A stretch of 64,000 bases of DNA from Lacinutrix himadriensis (GCF_001418105.1 NZ_LIQI01000032.1:124001-188000); one strand, 5' to 3'. Positions 43,691-52,799 are shown, counted from the stretch's first letter. Notes: generated by a model not told the origin, from the letters alone. Translations and numbers: made by a program.

Positions 43691-45610
43691 ATGGAATATT
43701 TAATAAAAGCATCTGTCATTACTGCGCTATTCTATTTATGCTACAAATTGTTTTTGCAACGGGAAACTTTTTTTGAAAGCAACCGATGGTTTTTATTCAT
43801 AGGTGTATTAGTGACTGTTGGTTTGCCTTTATTAGTGATTCCTATTTATATAGAAGCTTCGCAACACGCCTTCGATATTTCGGCATTTACAGAAACCGGA
43901 GGAAGCATTACAACCGTAACAGATTCAGATTACACTTTTAACATTTTAAGTAGTATGTACTTACTTGGTGTCAGTTTCTTTTTGATAAAGTTGGTTTTAG
44001 AATGCACTTCTTTGTTTCGTTTATTAAAGAATAAAAAGACGGAAGCCATTAATGGTTTTCAAATTATAGAAACGGAAGCTGCCACTTCGCCATTTTCGTT
44101 TTTCAATTTCATTGTTTACAATGCAAAACAATTTAGTGCTACCGAATTAACACATATCATTAATCACGAAAAAGTACATGCCAAGCATTTGCATTCTATA
44201 GATATTATTTTAATACAATTAGCGACGGTTATATTTTGGTTTAATCCGTTTATCTGGTTTTACAAAAAAGAAATGCAGCAAAACCTGGAGTTTATTGCAG
44301 ACAAAAATGCACAGCGTATCTCTTCTTGTAAAAAAAGCTATGCATATGTTCTACTTAAAACGACTGTTTCTAATCCGCAATTAAAACTGACAAATAATTT
44401 TTACACTTCATTAATCAAAAAACGAATCGTTATGTTACACAAATCAAAATCCAACAAATTAAACCTATTAAAATATGCTTTTATATTGCCGTTATTAGCG
44501 TTGTTTTTAATGAGTTTTAATACGAAAGAAGTGTACTTGAATGGAAATGCTTTTCATTCCACACAAACTACTGAAGCTATTGAAACGGTGCTAATTAATA
44601 AGGATTTCACAGATGCTGCATTAGACAAAATAACCTCCGAATTTAAAAGTAAAGACGTAACTCTTGATTTTAAAAGCATCAAAAGAAATAACAACAATGA
44701 AATCATAGCTATTAAGATTGAAGCAAGTTCTAAAAAGACAAAAACCAAGTTTAGTTCTAATTCGAATAACGCCATTAAACCTATTAAAATCACGTATAAT
44801 AGCGAAGACTATAGTATTTCTATTAGCACTATAGAAGACGAAGAAATATTTATTACGGAAGATGGCAAGACTAAAATTGTAAAATCTGGTTCTGGAAGTA
44901 ACGTTATTATTTTAACGGAAGAAGAAAAAAATGCCAACCACAATATGGAAGTTATTGTTGAAGATGAAAACAACAAAGACCACAAAGTAATTGTACAAAG
45001 AAAAGCTACTATTATAGATTTAAATACGGATGCTTCAGAAAACAAAGAAAAAGTACTTTTTATAACGAAAGATAAAGATGGAAATATAATAACTGAAGAT
45101 ATTAAACAAGGAAAAGAAAGTAAAACTTGGGTTGTTGAAGAAGGTGCTGCTAATGATATAAAAATTATTACTCAGGATAAAGACGGAAATATCATAAAAG
45201 ACGGAAAAAATTTTAAAAACAAAAAAAAGGTATATTCATTTACAAGCAATAAATCACTTAGTCCAAACTCCAAACACATGATAATTCAAACAAAAGAGAA
45301 AAATGGAAACATAATTAGCGAAGATATTATTATTGAAGGAGACAAGGAAACTATTTGGCATACTGACAATAACGAAGAACAAGATGTGAAATTTATAAAA
45401 TCTAATATTGGAAATTCTTTATTTATTTCTACAGACGCAGAAAATAGCCCTTTAATATTTATAGATGATAAAGAATCTACAAGGGAAGAACTGGAAAATC
45501 TAGACCCAAATAACATTGCAAGCATGAATGTTATTAAAGGTGAAAAGCACACACGAAAATATGGCGAAAAAGCTAAAAACGGTGTGATACAGGTGACCAC
45601 CAAAAAATAA
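43691..45610 (+). CDS. M56-family (BlaR1-like) membrane metallopeptidase with long C-terminus
   Basis: The 639-residue protein has helices at about 5-20, 35-55, 90-110 and 255-275. The zinc motif HEKVH lies in ELTHIINHEKVHAKHLHSID, with a downstream acidic ligand candidate in LEFIADKNA. The periplasmic region (about 280-580) has loose repeats DKDGNIITED/DKDGNIIKDG/EKNGNIISED. The end (LENLDPNNIASMNVIKG, YGEKAKNGVIQVTTKK) resembles the plug box of TonB-dependent receptors, as in many Bacteroidota BlaR1-like proteins. It senses an envelope signal and inactivates the co-encoded repressor, by analogy with BlaR1. Confidence 0.88.
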   Translation: MEYLIKASVITALFYLCYKLFLQRETFFESNRWFLFIGVLVTVGLPLLVIPIYIEASQHAFDISAFTETGGSITTVTDSDYTFNILSSMYLLGVSFFLIKLVLECTSLFRLLKNKKTEAINGFQIIETEAATSPFSFFNFIVYNAKQFSATELTHIINHEKVHAKHLHSIDIILIQLATVIFWFNPFIWFYKKEMQQNLEFIADKNAQRISSCKKSYAYVLLKTTVSNPQLKLTNNFYTSLIKKRIVMLHKSKSNKLNLLKYAFILPLLALFLMSFNTKEVYLNGNAFHSTQTTEAIETVLINKDFTDAALDKITSEFKSKDVTLDFKSIKRNNNNEIIAIKIEASSKKTKTKFSSNSNNAIKPIKITYNSEDYSISISTIEDEEIFITEDGKTKIVKSGSGSNVIILTEEEKNANHNMEVIVEDENNKDHKVIVQRKATIIDLNTDASENKEKVLFITKDKDGNIITEDIKQGKESKTWVVEEGAANDIKIITQDKDGNIIKDGKNFKNKKKVYSFTSNKSLSPNSKHMIIQTKEKNGNIISEDIIIEGDKETIWHTDNNEEQDVKFIKSNIGNSLFISTDAENSPLIFIDDKESTREELENLDPNNIASMNVIKGEKHTRKYGEKAKNGVIQVTTKK

Positions 45611-45632
45611 TATTTTAGTTAAAACCAAGCAT

Positions 45633-45670
45633 AAAAAAAATCGCAAACGTTCTGTTTGCGATTTTTTTTT
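45633..45670. terminator. bidirectional terminator
   Basis: A stem of at least 13 bp (AAATCGCAAAC/GTTTGCGATTT) with a 5-nt loop and long A/T runs on both sides, between convergent genes. Confidence 0.92.
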
Positions 45671-45694
45671 AATGTGATACTTTTTATTGGATCA

Positions 45695-47662
45695 CTATTT
45701 TCTTGATCGTTGCTTACCTTCCGAAGTAATTTTAAACAAATACATACCGCTAGAAAGGCTGGTATTTAAAACGGAATTACCGGTAATCGTATAGTTTTCT
45801 AATTTTCGTCCTTCCACAGAGAAAACTTCCACTGTAGCTTTATTTAAAAGTCCGTTAATATAAACGACATCTTTTGCAGGATTAGGATATACTTGCACCT
45901 GGAGTTCATTCGCTTCTGCAATACTCAATCCTTGATCCCAAATTACATCTGGAGCTACTTGATCTCCCCAAATGTATTCTACTAAATCTGGTTGATCAAT
46001 AAATGGATTTCTATTAAACTGCCAGGTATAGACTATATTGTTTCTGTTCATTTCATAATCATCTGGTGGATCATTTCTATGCCATTCTAGTAAGGTTGCT
46101 AAATCACCAAGTGTTCCGTCGTTTGCATCCTCATCAACTGGATAGCCATTAACAAGTTCTAACCCATTATATCTAACTGCCATATAAAAAACACTTCTAG
46201 CCACGTCACCGTAAAAACTTCCCGCGGTATTATCCGGTCCATTATATCCACCTAAAAGTGGGTCTCCATAATTTTTATTGTTACGGGAGCTATTTTCTGG
46301 TCCATCTGCCGCTCTTAATGCGTGCGCATCTGAATAACCATGACGAAGGGAGTCTGCTGTTGTGTTCCAATATATTTCCTTTCCGTCTGCAATATCATCT
46401 CCATCTCTAGATCCAAAAGTACCACGAGATTGTGGGTAGGTATGTTCTCTATTCCACAAACCTGTACTACTACCTCCTGTATGATTATCTAACTTAGATC
46501 TACCTTGTTCTGTATACAACAACCAAACTTCGTTACTATGTTCTGGGTTTTGATCTGCTTCTCTTAAAATATCAATTACATCTGTATACGTTTGAGCTCT
46601 TACCACACCTTCTTCAGCAATAATATCTTGTAATGCTTGACGTAATTCTTCATCTTGCAAACCATGTAAGCTATCATAATATCCTGCAGGTTGTGTGCTG
46701 GTAACGTTTCTTAAAAATGGATCAAATTGATTGGAAGGTGTTCCAAAATTAGCCATGGTATAATCATCATCAACAGCTCTTAGTTCTAAAAAGTTATTGT
46801 TTGCAATGTATGGCCAATCTAAACTAGCAAACTTCACTATTGGTTCTTCATCACCTTCATCTAAAGTATCGTTTATAATAGTTATCGTTGTTGTTACCGT
46901 ATTAGATCCATTAGGAATAGTTACGGCTGTATCTCCTGTAAAATCGGTAGCATTAAACCCGTAATTATTTAATGTAAAACTAAAAGTCAAATTTTCAGTT
47001 ACGTTTTCTTCCGTAGAAAAAACAATATCAAACGTGTCTCCTTCATTATATATGGTTTGACTTGTATACATGCTAATTGCAGTAACAGCTATACCTACTC
47101 CATCATTAACCGCTCTTGGCGTTGGTGTTGTAGATATATACGAACCATCTTGAAGAAGTTGTATGGAGTTTGTATTGTTACCTGACCCTTCATTTATTTG
47201 TTCTGTAACTCCTAAGGCAGCCATTAGTTCTGTATCATCCGAATCGGAAGTATCATAAACCAAAGCATCTATTAGATTGGTTTGTGTAACAGGTGTTTCA
47301 TCTGGAAAATCGGAATCATTTCCTAAATAAATAGCAACTGCATCTGCTCCATTTTGAATGGTGTTTATTGAAATAAGTAATTGCGGAAAAGGTTCCACTG
47401 TAGTACTACCGATTAAAAACAAACCGTTTGGGTCTGTTTGATAACCATCTAGATCTAAAGCAAAATAGCTATCATCTCCATTACCATTAAATAAAACTAA
47501 TACATAACCATCTAGTGGAAAATTGGGTGTATCTGACTTAAGTTCTATAAACTCTTTGTCGTCTGTACTTGGTGTGTCGCAATCGACTTCATTGATAACA
47601 ATTTGACTGAAGGAAAATTGATATATGACTAAACATATCAATAAGATGTAATACTTTTTCAT
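45695..47662 (-). CDS. secreted endonuclease I with lamin-tail and sorting domains
   Basis: The 655-residue protein has a signal peptide (ILLICLVIYQFSFSQ) and a lamin-tail-like domain (about 20-190; IVINEVDCDTPSTDDKEFIEL). A Calx-beta-like domain follows (about 195-300; YNEGDTFDIVFSTEENVTENL and DTLDEGDEEP). Next comes an endonuclease I/NucM domain (about 320-560; LWNREHTYPQSRG with catalytic His, YSDAHALRAADGPENSSRNNKNYG) and a sorting domain (VYPNPAKDVVYINGLL to the end). It cuts DNA outside the cell, probably for nutrient phosphate or biofilm DNA. Exported by the type IX system. Confidence 0.92.
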   Translation of the reverse strand: MKKYYILLICLVIYQFSFSQIVINEVDCDTPSTDDKEFIELKSDTPNFPLDGYVLVLFNGNGDDSYFALDLDGYQTDPNGLFLIGSTTVEPFPQLLISINTIQNGADAVAIYLGNDSDFPDETPVTQTNLIDALVYDTSDSDDTELMAALGVTEQINEGSGNNTNSIQLLQDGSYISTTPTPRAVNDGVGIAVTAISMYTSQTIYNEGDTFDIVFSTEENVTENLTFSFTLNNYGFNATDFTGDTAVTIPNGSNTVTTTITIINDTLDEGDEEPIVKFASLDWPYIANNNFLELRAVDDDYTMANFGTPSNQFDPFLRNVTSTQPAGYYDSLHGLQDEELRQALQDIIAEEGVVRAQTYTDVIDILREADQNPEHSNEVWLLYTEQGRSKLDNHTGGSSTGLWNREHTYPQSRGTFGSRDGDDIADGKEIYWNTTADSLRHGYSDAHALRAADGPENSSRNNKNYGDPLLGGYNGPDNTAGSFYGDVARSVFYMAVRYNGLELVNGYPVDEDANDGTLGDLATLLEWHRNDPPDDYEMNRNNIVYTWQFNRNPFIDQPDLVEYIWGDQVAPDVIWDQGLSIAEANELQVQVYPNPAKDVVYINGLLNKATVEVFSVEGRKLENYTITGNSVLNTSLSSGMYLFKITSEGKQRSRK

Positions 47663-47699
47663 TAGGCGGGAATTTTTTGTAAAAGTACGTATCCAATTG

Positions 47700-48106
47700 G
47701 GTTTAAGTAGATTTTAGCCTCAGGAAATGCATAACTTTAACACTTATAGAAAAAAATCTACACAGAATAAAGATGCCCTTTTAAGTCGTAAGAAATAATA
47801 AAAAAAGATGAAAACGGATAAATACCATTTGTTTTGATAATAGAAAGCCTTCAGTTTACAAAATGCAACTAAAAAGCCTCTTCAAAAATTACAATTACAT
47901 ACTAAAAAAAATAATTTAATTACATATTATAACACAATTCAAGAAAACAAGATTACAATTAATAACACAAACCTTATTTTTAGTTATAATACCATACGCA
48001 ACTTCATTGTTTTTGATTAAAACATTTGGAACATGCTTTTAAAAACATATATATTGAAAAAACATTAGAAAAACGAAACGCTTTATTAACCAATAACCCT
48101 TAAATT
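47700..48106. other. non-coding AT-rich stretch
   Basis: I see no credible gene here. It contains the upstream region of the endonuclease gene and long A/T tracts before a tiny frame at 48107. Confidence 0.5.
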
Positions 48107-48157
48107 ATGATGACACTTGTAACCACTTTAATTGAACTTATTATTTCTATGCTGTAG
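48107..48157 (+). CDS. putative 16-residue hydrophobic peptide
   Basis: The ATG-to-TAG frame encodes MMTLVTTLIELIISML, one amphipathic or membrane helix. An 11-bp terminator hairpin follows 10 bases later. The compact unit (tiny hydrophobic peptide plus intrinsic terminator) resembles small-peptide genes, but the frame is short enough to be chance. Confidence 0.25.
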   Translation: MMTLVTTLIELIISML

Positions 48158-48167
48158 CAAATAACCA

Positions 48168-48197
48168 AGTAAAACTTAGTCTAGAATAAGTTTTACT
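48168..48197 (+). terminator. hairpin after tiny frame
   Basis: The stem AGTAAAACTTA/TAAGTTTTACT has an 8-nt loop and is followed by CTTTT. Confidence 0.7.
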
Positions 48198-48216
48198 CTT
48201 TTATAAAAAAGGAATA

Positions 48217-48248
48217 TTTGGCTACGTCTATTTAAAGCAATAATTTTG
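48217..48248 (+). promoter_or_regulatory. promoter of 50-residue protein gene
   Basis: TTTG at 48217-48220, a 20-base spacer and TAATTTTG at 48241-48248 match the Bacteroidota sigma consensus. The ATG follows 28 bases after the -7 box. Confidence 0.75.
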
Positions 48249-48275
48249 TCCTATAGGAATACATCCTTTTTAACA

Positions 48276-48428
48276 ATGAAAAAGAAAGCGTTTAAAATAT
48301 TAGCAAAGCTTAATAAAACCATATTACCTAGTTTCACGAAACAGCGATTGGACTTAAGCAAAGCCTCAAAACTACAAATGGCTATTTTTGGTTGGAAACT
48401 TTATGTGACCAAAAACGCTTTAGATTAA
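48276..48428 (+). CDS. small conserved flavobacterial protein, 50 residues
   Basis: The protein MKKKAFKILAKLNKTILPSF... ends in FGWKLYVTKNALD. It is basic, with one hydrophobic patch. Closely similar 50-residue proteins are common in Flavobacteriaceae and are sometimes labelled SsrA-binding protein, although they do not have the SmpB fold. The ATG is supported by a full TTTG-N20-TAATTTTG promoter; an upstream frame extension would overlap that promoter. Function unknown. Confidence 0.7.
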   Translation: MKKKAFKILAKLNKTILPSFTKQRLDLSKASKLQMAIFGWKLYVTKNALD

Positions 48429-48594
48429 TTACACTTTTTCAGCTTCCTATTAAAAAAACTTAAAAGACCTCACAACTTATACGCTTTCAAGCAATTGAAT
48501 TTGTACGCTTTCTCTTTAAATGTCATATAAACTCCGACTTTTATCTGTGTATAATATTACTCGTAAAAAAAATTAAATAAAAATTTAAGTTTGC

Positions 48595-48625
48595 TTTGTG
48601 TTTCTATTAAAAAGAAATATATTTG
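48595..48625 (+). promoter_or_regulatory. tRNA-Arg promoter
   Basis: TTTG at 48595-48598, exactly 19 bases of spacer, then TATATTTG at 48618-48625: a perfect match to the Bacteroidota consensus. The tRNA begins 14 bases later. Confidence 0.85.
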
Positions 48626-48638
48626 CACCCACAAAAAA

Positions 48639-48712
48639 GGCCTCGTGGCGCAACTGAATAGCGCACTTGATTACGGCTCAAGAGGTTGCTGGTTTGAATC
48701 CAGCCGAGGTCA
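48639..48712 (+). tRNA. tRNA-Arg (anticodon ACG)
   Basis: The 74 nt fold as a cloverleaf. The acceptor is GGCCTCG with CGAGGTC (one G-U) and discriminator A. The anticodon stem CTTGA/TCAAG closes the loop TTACGGC, giving anticodon ACG, and the T arm is GCTGG/CCAGC with loop TTTGAAT. CCA is not encoded. It marks the left edge of the accessory island, as tRNA genes often do. Confidence 0.93.
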
Positions 48713-48723
48713 CTACTGATAAT

Positions 48724-48752
48724 AAAGCTTCCAAGAGATTGGGAGCTTTTTT
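48724..48752 (+). terminator. tRNA terminator
   Basis: The stem AAAGCTTCC/GGGAGCTTT (one G-U) has an 8-nt loop and six T. Confidence 0.75.
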
Positions 48753-48845
48753 GTTTTCATCATTTGCAGAAAATTTGCAGAATTATCAAGAATTAATAAT
48801 GTTGCTATTCATGTTCTTTATAGCTCCCCGACTATTAAACCAATA

Positions 48846-49145
48846 TCATTTTAGTTGATTCTTCTTTAAAATGGCTATTATTTCTTGCTTGTTGTAATAT
48901 CTCCTACTACCAATACCATAGCTTTTTAATTTACCCTTATTAGACCAATTCCAAAGTGTTGACAAATCTACTTTTAAAAAATCTGCTGTTTCTTGTCTTG
49001 TTAGATACACATCGCTTTCATTAGTATACAAATCATCTAAATAGTGTTTTATTTTGATTAATAATTTGTCTGCTACTTTGTCTGCTAATTCATCTACCGT
49101 AATTTCTTGAATTTGTATTGTCTTTGTTATCATTTGATCATACAT
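48846..49145 (-). CDS. excisionase-like HTH DNA-binding protein
   Basis: The 99-residue protein has an N-terminal helix (EITVDELADKVADKLLIKIKHYL) and then a MerR/HTH_17-type winged helix: VYLTRQETADFLKVDLSTLWNWSNKGKLKSYGIGSRRYYNKQEI. Such proteins accompany tyrosine-recombinase elements in Bacteroidota and act as excisionase or regulators. Here it sits 134 bases from tRNA-Arg, at the edge of the accessory island, but no integrase gene lies in the window. An ATG four codons downstream is an alternative start. Confidence 0.85.
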   Translation of the reverse strand: MYDQMITKTIQIQEITVDELADKVADKLLIKIKHYLDDLYTNESDVYLTRQETADFLKVDLSTLWNWSNKGKLKSYGIGSRRYYNKQEIIAILKKNQLK

Positions 49146-49244
49146 ATTAAGTTATTTTAAAATGAAAGTTAATGAAATAATACAAAGACATACAGTAAGG
49201 AATACTTGGACTTAAAAATGGTTTACCACAAAGAAAAACTTATG

Positions 49245-49571
49245 TCAAAACCACCAATTATCATTTCCTGTATGTACTATTCTACAACCAAGAGAATACC
49301 AAGAACAACTAACCGAATTACCACCACTACCACCACCGTTGTTTCCACCACTTCCGCCTCCTGAACCATCAAAGCCACAAGTTGTTTCAAACTCTGAGCA
49401 CATTGCTGCATCATATTGTTCCTGCATAGAAAACCTTTTTCCTATGTCCATTTCTTTACCTAATTGACAAGACATTTGAGCACAAGCAGTTGCAGCTTGA
49501 TTTCGTTGACATGTTTTATTCATTTTATTCCCCGCATTCACACATTGAAAACTAATATCATCGTCAGCCAT
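49245..49571 (-). CDS. small Cys-rich protein with Gly-rich linker
   Basis: From the ATG (MADDDISFQC) the protein has 108 residues with eight cysteines: a helical N-terminal part with six (QCVNAGNK, TCQRNQ, TACAQMSCQLG, AAMCSEFETTC), a Gly/Ser/Asn linker of about 20 residues (GSGGGSGGNNGGGSGGNS), and a C-terminal piece (SCSWYSLGCRIVH). A GTG five codons upstream is a possible start. It has no signal peptide. It follows the repeat protein closely (at most 17 bases) on the same strand, so they form one unit. No family is recognised. Confidence 0.6.
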   Translation of the reverse strand: MADDDISFQCVNAGNKMNKTCQRNQAATACAQMSCQLGKEMDIGKRFSMQEQYDAAMCSEFETTCGFDGSGGGSGGNNGGGSGGNSVSCSWYSLGCRIVHTGNDNWWF

Positions 49572-49588
49572 TTGTTTTTTAGTCACTG

Positions 49589-50794
49589 TTACGTCTGATG
49601 AATTGTTAGAGCCATCAGTAGCTTTTTAACTTCATTAACCTGTGAATTTCCAGAAAATTGGTCTAAAACACCTTTTACTGGCTTCACCTCTGATACTCTT
49701 ACTTTAAACTCAACTGGCTTGTTTGACTTATTAATTACATTTAATCTTCTTATAAATCCTGAACTACCTGGATCTCGAACATTATCCCACTCATAGGTTA
49801 GTCTACCATTTTCTGTAAGTGGATATAGGCTAGTTAAATAAAAAGCATGTTTATTTGTTCGCTCAAAGTGAAAACCATGTTGACTATTTGCTTTTACTGT
49901 ACTAGTTTTATTGAGCTTTTCTGATTTTAGTAAACCCGTTTTTTTAAATCCTATGTTTGCTGCAGTTTCTGCATCTATTTTTATAACTTTAATTTCAAAC
50001 TCACCAATAAAATTAGATTTATTGATAACATTTAGCCTTCTTATAAATCCTGATGAACCAGGATCTTTAACATTATCCCATTCAAACATTAATCTAGCAT
50101 TAGTGCGTGTAGGATAAATACTTACTAAATAATACGCATGCTTATCTGTTCTTTCAAAATGAAAACCAAGCGTTCCTCTTGCAGCGACAGAACTTGATTC
50201 ATTTAACACCTCTGTATGTTCGAATTCTTTAATCGATAGCTTTTTTATATTTAACTTAAACGCTACCGAAAAATCTGACTTATTAATTACCGCTAACCTC
50301 CTATGAACAAACGGAGATTCGCTAGTCCTTATTACATCAGTTTGATAAGTTACTCTTCCTCCTTCCGTTAATGGAAAAACACTAACAAGTTGAAATTGAT
50401 GTAGATCGTTATTATTATATTCAACTTTATGTACATGAGCGGAATTCGCCTCAACAGAAAAAACATCGATTTTTTCACCCAAAAAGTGACTAGCATATTC
50501 CATAGATGTCGTCGGATTTAAAATATCTACTTGACAATATGAAAATTGAACAGCAAATAGCATAAATAGCAATCTTGCAAAAAAAACAATCCTAAAATCG
50601 TTCTTAGTATTAAAATAAAGTGTTTTATTTTTTAATAGGTTTGTTCCTATAACTTTCGCACAAGTCATTTTAGAAAAAACCATCATTATTTTACATTTTA
50701 GGCTTTCTTCTTGATATGTGTATTTACAATAACCACTGAACACATCAGCTAATGCTAAAGTGTTATTGGTCAACTCGAGTTTTGAATTTGACAT
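49589..50794 (-). CDS. membrane-anchored protein with three repeats, unknown
   Basis: The 401-residue protein begins with about 65 soluble residues, then a hydrophobic segment (FRIVFFARLLFMLFAVQFSYCQ) like a late signal peptide. Three repeats of about 85 residues follow, with the shared core HGFHFERT-x-KHAYYL, SIYPT, EWDNV-x-DPGSSGFIRRL and NVINKSN. The first repeat is degenerate. The real start may be internal, because a signal peptide usually begins within about 20 residues, but no ATG lies close to it. It is cotranscribed with the Cys-rich gene. Unknown function. Confidence 0.55.
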   Translation of the reverse strand: MSNSKLELTNNTLALADVFSGYCKYTYQEESLKCKIMMVFSKMTCAKVIGTNLLKNKTLYFNTKNDFRIVFFARLLFMLFAVQFSYCQVDILNPTTSMEYASHFLGEKIDVFSVEANSAHVHKVEYNNNDLHQFQLVSVFPLTEGGRVTYQTDVIRTSESPFVHRRLAVINKSDFSVAFKLNIKKLSIKEFEHTEVLNESSSVAARGTLGFHFERTDKHAYYLVSIYPTRTNARLMFEWDNVKDPGSSGFIRRLNVINKSNFIGEFEIKVIKIDAETAANIGFKKTGLLKSEKLNKTSTVKANSQHGFHFERTNKHAFYLTSLYPLTENGRLTYEWDNVRDPGSSGFIRRLNVINKSNKPVEFKVRVSEVKPVKGVLDQFSGNSQVNEVKKLLMALTIHQT

Positions 50795-51057
50795 AATGTT
50801 TAAATAAAGAGTTAAATTATATAATGAAATTTACCTTAAAGGTATCCTACAAGATACAAATTTTATTCAACTACTTAATAACCAAGTATTTAATCAGGAT
50901 TAGGGTGTTTTTAAATTCAACATTTTAAAGAACACAAAGAAAGAGATGTTTTTTAATACTTCTATAAAACAATAAACCAAAGCGACCAGATATAATCTCG
51001 TATTCCAAATGGATAAAAATCATCCTATTTAGAACTTAAGAATAAAATATAAAGTCT

Positions 51058-51618
51058 TTATTGTTCTTTTTTCCAATCAATAATATTTTTCTTAACTAAC
51101 ACAATAGGTAGTTGTAAAAGAAGAACTATAAAAATGTTTGGGAATATAGCTTTTATTAAGCACTCAAATAAAGCAACTGGAGGAACTGTAAAAAATGTAA
51201 CAAGAAAGTTAGTACTCTCTATTGAATAATTAAATCCGCTTGAAACTCCTGTTTGCCAGAAAATAAATTTTCTAATATCAAAATCCAATTCACTTGGCAA
51301 ATAATCATACAACACATTGTCAAAACCATAATATTCAGGATTAACAAAATCAAATAAAGTATAATACCTACTTACAATGAATAATGGTAGTAGGCAAACA
51401 ACAAAATACAATAAAAACTTTTCAGTGCTATTTTTCAATGATTTACAAATCACATAGGTCAGTATCAGCACTAGAATTAGCCAAATATTTATTCCAGTAA
51501 AATCTGCATTATCATTTGGGGAATTAAAAACTATTGTAAACAGTAATTGAATTATAAAACAAACCAATAATAAGTTTATAATATTGAATAAGTATAGTTT
51601 TAAAGTAGGTTTAACCAT
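51058..51618 (-). CDS. four-helix membrane protein, unknown
   Basis: The 186-residue protein has about four to five helices (FNIINLLLVCFIIQLLFTIVF, INIWLILVLILTYVICKS, FLLYFVVCLLPLFIVSRYY, FLVTFFTVPPVALFECLIKAIFPNIFIVLLLQL) and a periplasmic-type loop rich in Tyr/Asp between helices 3 and 4. Base composition is AT-rich like the rest of the island. No family recognised. About 260 non-coding bases separate it from the repeat-protein gene. Confidence 0.6.
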   Translation of the reverse strand: MVKPTLKLYLFNIINLLLVCFIIQLLFTIVFNSPNDNADFTGINIWLILVLILTYVICKSLKNSTEKFLLYFVVCLLPLFIVSRYYTLFDFVNPEYYGFDNVLYDYLPSELDFDIRKFIFWQTGVSSGFNYSIESTNFLVTFFTVPPVALFECLIKAIFPNIFIVLLLQLPIVLVKKNIIDWKKEQ

Positions 51619-51749
51619 TATATCATTTTGTTATTTTTAACACCTAAACTAATCTTGAATAAGACTAGTTAGCCGCTAATCAAATAATTATGCAGTAAAA
51701 GACAGAGGATTTTGAGGTGCGAAAAAACTGGGTTTTGGATTATGGGGAA

Positions 51750-52373
51750 TTATATTAAATAATCATCAATACGATAATCTTCACAATATTCAAATGGGAA
51801 AACAACTTTATAATCTTTACGCCCTAATGAATCGTGTTTGAACAAACAAACCTGCACTGGATGAGTAAGGTCAAAATAAGCTTTAAATCTTTGCTTTTTA
51901 GCGTCACGCTGAAAATTAGGTGTCTCAAATTTCAATCTTTGTAAATTCATATTTCTTACCGCTGTTTGAGATATAGAATCTATACCTAATATTCTAATTC
52001 CCTCGTAATTAAAATCACTGTATTCACCTTTTATAAATTCTATAACTTGAGCGACGGTTGTATCTTTTTCTAATAAATCTTTATCATCCATTTTAGTCAA
52101 CCAATAAAGGAAATTCTCTTGGCCTGGACCTGTATGTAAATCCCAACATTTTGACAAATCAGTACAAACACTTTTAAATATAACATAATTACCTTCTCCA
52201 TATCTTTGTTGCCCCCACCACTTAGCGACATCTATATGATGATACCAATAATAAAAACCTTTACCTAACCAAGTATTATCCCATTTGCAATCATAAGGAC
52301 CTTCCATCTCATTGTCCAAATAATTACCTTGATCTTCTAGAGTCTGATATAAAATAAATTGTGTTTCAGGCAT
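51750..52373 (-). CDS. ADP-ribosyltransferase-like protein, probable toxin of TAC module
   Basis: The 207-residue protein has no signal peptide. Residues 5-60 carry an ART-like start (FILYQTLEDQGNYLD), then WLGKGFYYWYHHIDVAKWWG, which matches the core Gly-x-GFY...A-x-WA of DUF3990-type ARTs. A later catalytic Glu is likely in the second half, but I cannot place it with certainty. It is the last gene of a three-gene operon, 9 bases after a SecB-like chaperone gene. CmdT of CmdTAC is an mRNA-modifying ART controlled by antitoxin CmdA and SecB-like CmdC; the match here is by architecture, not demonstrated homology. Confidence 0.6.
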   Translation of the reverse strand: MPETQFILYQTLEDQGNYLDNEMEGPYDCKWDNTWLGKGFYYWYHHIDVAKWWGQQRYGEGNYVIFKSVCTDLSKCWDLHTGPGQENFLYWLTKMDDKDLLEKDTTVAQVIEFIKGEYSDFNYEGIRILGIDSISQTAVRNMNLQRLKFETPNFQRDAKKQRFKAYFDLTHPVQVCLFKHDSLGRKDYKVVFPFEYCEDYRIDDYLI

Positions 52374-52382
52374 TCTAAAATA

Positions 52383-52799
52383 TTATCTCTGAGTTGTATT
52401 TTGTTGTAAAGGATTACTTAATGAAGTTAAATTCATTGTTGGTAATATAATAGGCTTTAAATTTGCTTGAATCGTAAGACTTGAAATGAAAGAGCGTAAA
52501 TAAGGAAATACTATTGCTATACAATTTGGATAAAAATAGTTAGGTATAGATTCTAAATTAATTACGTCATCCGAAAACTTAAAATCTGCCTGCATTTCGC
52601 AATAAACAAAATGTTCGTTATGAGATTCTTGTTTATTAAAAGCATAAAAATTAAAACTCAATGTGAAGGTTTTATCATTAACAGAATAAACACCACTTGG
52701 ATCAAGCTTTATTGAAATATCTTCACCTTTAATATTATCTGAATTAAAACTAAAATTAACAACTTTGTAGTTGATAAATTTGAAACTTGCTTGATTCAT
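52383..52799 (-). CDS. SecB-like chaperone of probable toxin-antitoxin-chaperone operon
   Basis: The 138-residue protein has the SecB pattern: N-terminal FKFINYKVVNFSF strand, ISIKLDP strand, FVYCEMQADFKFSD (Cys-Glu-x-Gln strand as in SecB CEVQQ) and PNCIAIVFPYLRSFISSLTI (residues 91-110, like NILFPYARECI). LKPIILPTMNLTSL (114-127) mirrors the SecB P-x-L-x-P-x-NF end. SecB relatives inside toxin operons hold the antitoxin in an active state. It overlaps the upstream small gene by 44 bases and is followed at 9 bases by the ART-like gene. No chromosomal SecB context is visible. Confidence 0.75.
   Translation of the reverse strand: MNQASFKFINYKVVNFSFNSDNIKGEDISIKLDPSGVYSVNDKTFTLSFNFYAFNKQESHNEHFVYCEMQADFKFSDDVINLESIPNYFYPNCIAIVFPYLRSFISSLTIQANLKPIILPTMNLTSLSNPLQQNTTQR

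Noticed and set aside
48667..48858. A 63-codon frame beginning in tRNA-Arg
   Set aside because: It starts inside the tRNA and runs through the terminator; no gene is supported.
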